A program made the position numbers and the translations under genes. The notes under the pieces are model-generated. The model was not told where the DNA came from and did not search any database. It was given only the letters and a program-made list of their open reading frames with translations. A DNA stretch of 13,707 nt from JAUPVN01 sp964423475 (lineage in GTDB: Bacteria > Patescibacteriota > Saccharimonadia > Saccharimonadales > CAIOMD01), in assembly GCA_964423475.1 (NCBI GenBank), contig CAYRFD010000027.1, positions 1-13,707 of the forward strand, in the 5' to 3' direction. Below are positions 12,647 through 13,707 of the stretch, piece by piece; the stretch's first letter is position 1; the number at the start of each line of letters is the position of its first letter.

Positions 12647-13707
12647 TTATTGTGGTTTTAATATTAACATTTCTTGCGTGGTGGGATCTCCAACTATAAC
12701 GGCTCTGTTTAAGCTACTAGAGTAGGCCACTCCAGCGTAGGTATTTGCGGTAGGAGTGTTGTATGTGCCAAAAATAACCGGTGCAGAAGTGTTGGATATG
12801 TTAATTGTTTGAAATTCTGCCACATTACCGCTATTTGCTAAAAATAATACATCGGGGCTTTGTGCAATGTTTAAAGCTATATCATTTATGATTCCACCAT
12901 TGCCAATAGACACATTACCTAGAGCAGATGGAGATAGGGGGATAGTTATGTTATATATGTATAGTAAGTTAGATTGCCCAATAAATAAATTATTGTTGTT
13001 ATGAGATATTGTTAGGGCGTTATTGGTGCCCGGTAAATTAATGCTACTTGCAAGCGTTGGTGCCGTTGGGTTGCTAACATTAACTATTTTAACCTCTTGA
13101 GTGTCTGAGGAAGAAGATACATAGGCATAATTGGGTATAACGGTTACCTCATAGGCTAAGCCGGTTAAATTGGTTGGCCCAAGATTTACTATGCCAGAAA
13201 GCGTTGGTGCCGTTGGGTTGCTAACGTTTATAACCGCTAATTGGCTGGTAGATGCACTAATTGCAAGATATGCATAATTACCCAATTTATATATGCCCCT
13301 GGCATCGTTATTACCACTGTTATTAAAGCTACCCGTAAGTGTTGGCGCCGATGGGTTAGATATGTTAACAATTTGCAATTCTCGAGTGTTAGAAGTAGAA
13401 GCTACGTATGCAAATGAGCCGTCTATAAATATATTGGTTGGGTTACCATTTAAAGAAAAAGTACTATCTAAAGTTGGGCTAGCAGGATTAGTAATATTAT
13501 AAACTAAAAAATTTTGGGAGCTTCTGTTAATTACTACAAATGCGTAGTTACCGCTGATTTGTACTTTTAGGCCCGCCTCGTTGGTGGGAAAGTTAACGGC
13601 CGAGTCTAGCCCCGGGTTACTCCAAGATAGATTAACCACTATGTTAATATCACGCCAGTTTGTTAGCCGCCCAACTAAATTAAACACACCCGTGCGTTGA
13701 AGATTTT
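12647..13707 (-). CDS. Extracellular beta-propeller protein with LVIVD-like repeats (partial, N-terminus outside window)
   Basis: The frame is open to the right window edge, so the true start is not seen; 352 residues are visible. About seven repeats of roughly 45 residues follow the pattern '(N/S)YAYV......LQIVNISNPSAPTL.....', matching LVIVD-type blades. Seven would close a seven-bladed propeller. The protein is rich in Ser, Thr, Asn and nearly free of Cys and Lys, as in secreted proteins. It is the first of four genes read in order towards the pilins, 3 bases from the next, so it probably forms a pilus-linked or surface adhesin. The missing N-terminus may hold a prepilin or other export signal; the segment before the blades (RTGVFNLVGRLTNWRDINI) looks like a pilin-type linker. 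Function is inferred. Confidence 0.8.
   Translation of the reverse strand, partial: NLQRTGVFNLVGRLTNWRDINIVVNLSWSNPGLDSAVNFPTNEAGLKVQISGNYAFVVINRSSQNFLVYNITNPASPTLDSTFSLNGNPTNIFIDGSFAYVASTSNTRELQIVNISNPSAPTLTGSFNNSGNNDARGIYKLGNYAYLAISASTSQLAVINVSNPTAPTLSGIVNLGPTNLTGLAYEVTVIPNYAYVSSSSDTQEVKIVNVSNPTAPTLASSINLPGTNNALTISHNNNNLFIGQSNLLYIYNITIPLSPSALGNVSIGNGGIINDIALNIAQSPDVLFLANSGNVAEFQTINISNTSAPVIFGTYNTPTANTYAGVAYSSSLNRAVIVGDPTTQEMLILKPQ
13052..13225. repeat. Two exact 27-bp copies within the propeller gene
   Basis: The 27 bases at 13052-13078 are identical to those at 13199-13225, 147 bases (49 codons) apart. They encode the shared (V)SNPTAPTL core of neighbouring blades. A more diverged third copy occurs near 13337-13368. 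This points to recent duplication or gene conversion between blades. Confidence 0.85.

Noticed and set aside
1..13707. UGA recoding (Gly or Trp)
   Set aside because: TGA ends three genes at the expected family length and no in-frame TGA occurs inside conserved domains.
1..13707. CRISPR array, tRNA, rRNA or insertion sequence
   Set aside because: No regular short repeats with spacers, no tRNA-like cloverleaf, no rRNA sequence and no transposase or terminal inverted repeats were seen.

Overview
The window is AT-rich and very gene-dense. It reads as the genome of a small, streamlined bacterium, most likely a Candidate Phyla Radiation / Patescibacteria member such as Candidatus Saccharibacteria (TM7). 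This placement is inferred from gene content, tight packing with 1-14 base overlaps, a type IV pilin cluster, and apparently leaderless first genes; no taxonomic marker gene is present. TGA ends several genes (the antitoxins at 401-676 and 1117-1362, the pilin-like gene at 12143-12643), so the standard code is used. This argues against the UGA=Gly groups Gracilibacteria and Absconditabacteria/SR1.

Region 1 (1-5844) is a dTDP-rhamnose and UDP-galactose nucleotide-sugar locus on the minus strand: rmlA (cut by the window edge), rmlD, rmlC, rmlB and galE. Three complete toxin-antitoxin modules on the plus strand are wedged between these genes: an RHH antitoxin with a PIN/VapC toxin (401-1061), MazE with MazF (1117-1679), and a Phd/YefM-like antitoxin with a second PIN toxin (4183-4828). 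The last two toxins overlap the stop codons of rmlD and galE by 4 bases. Each module has recognisable repeats over its promoter that could be an autoregulatory operator.

Region 2 (5845-8293) starts at a 45-base divergent promoter region shared with galE. It holds a two-gene plus-strand operon: mannose-1-phosphate guanylyltransferase (manC) and phosphomannomutase/phosphoglucomutase (manB). Together regions 1 and 2 can supply dTDP-L-rhamnose, UDP-galactose and GDP-mannose for a surface polysaccharide or glycoprotein glycans. No glycosyltransferase or polymer exporter is visible in the window.

Region 3 (8346-13707) is on the minus strand. Reading in the direction of transcription it holds a partial beta-propeller protein with LVIVD-like repeats that runs off the window, a PilW/GspJ-like prepilin, a PilX-like minor pilin candidate, a major-pilin-like prepilin, and a 939-residue sensor histidine kinase. 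The kinase carries a ferredoxin-NADP reductase-like FAD/NAD module in front of about six membrane helices, two PAS domains and a HisKA/HATPase core. This is the most unusual protein in the window.

The strongest cross-cutting pattern is promoter layout. Six first genes of transcription units (vapB-like, mazE, rmlB, phd-like, galE, manC) each have a -10-like hexamer exactly 6 bases before the ATG, four of them with an extended TGn, and no usable Shine-Dalgarno. In contrast manB and the major pilin have clear Shine-Dalgarno sites. This fits leaderless transcription of first genes.
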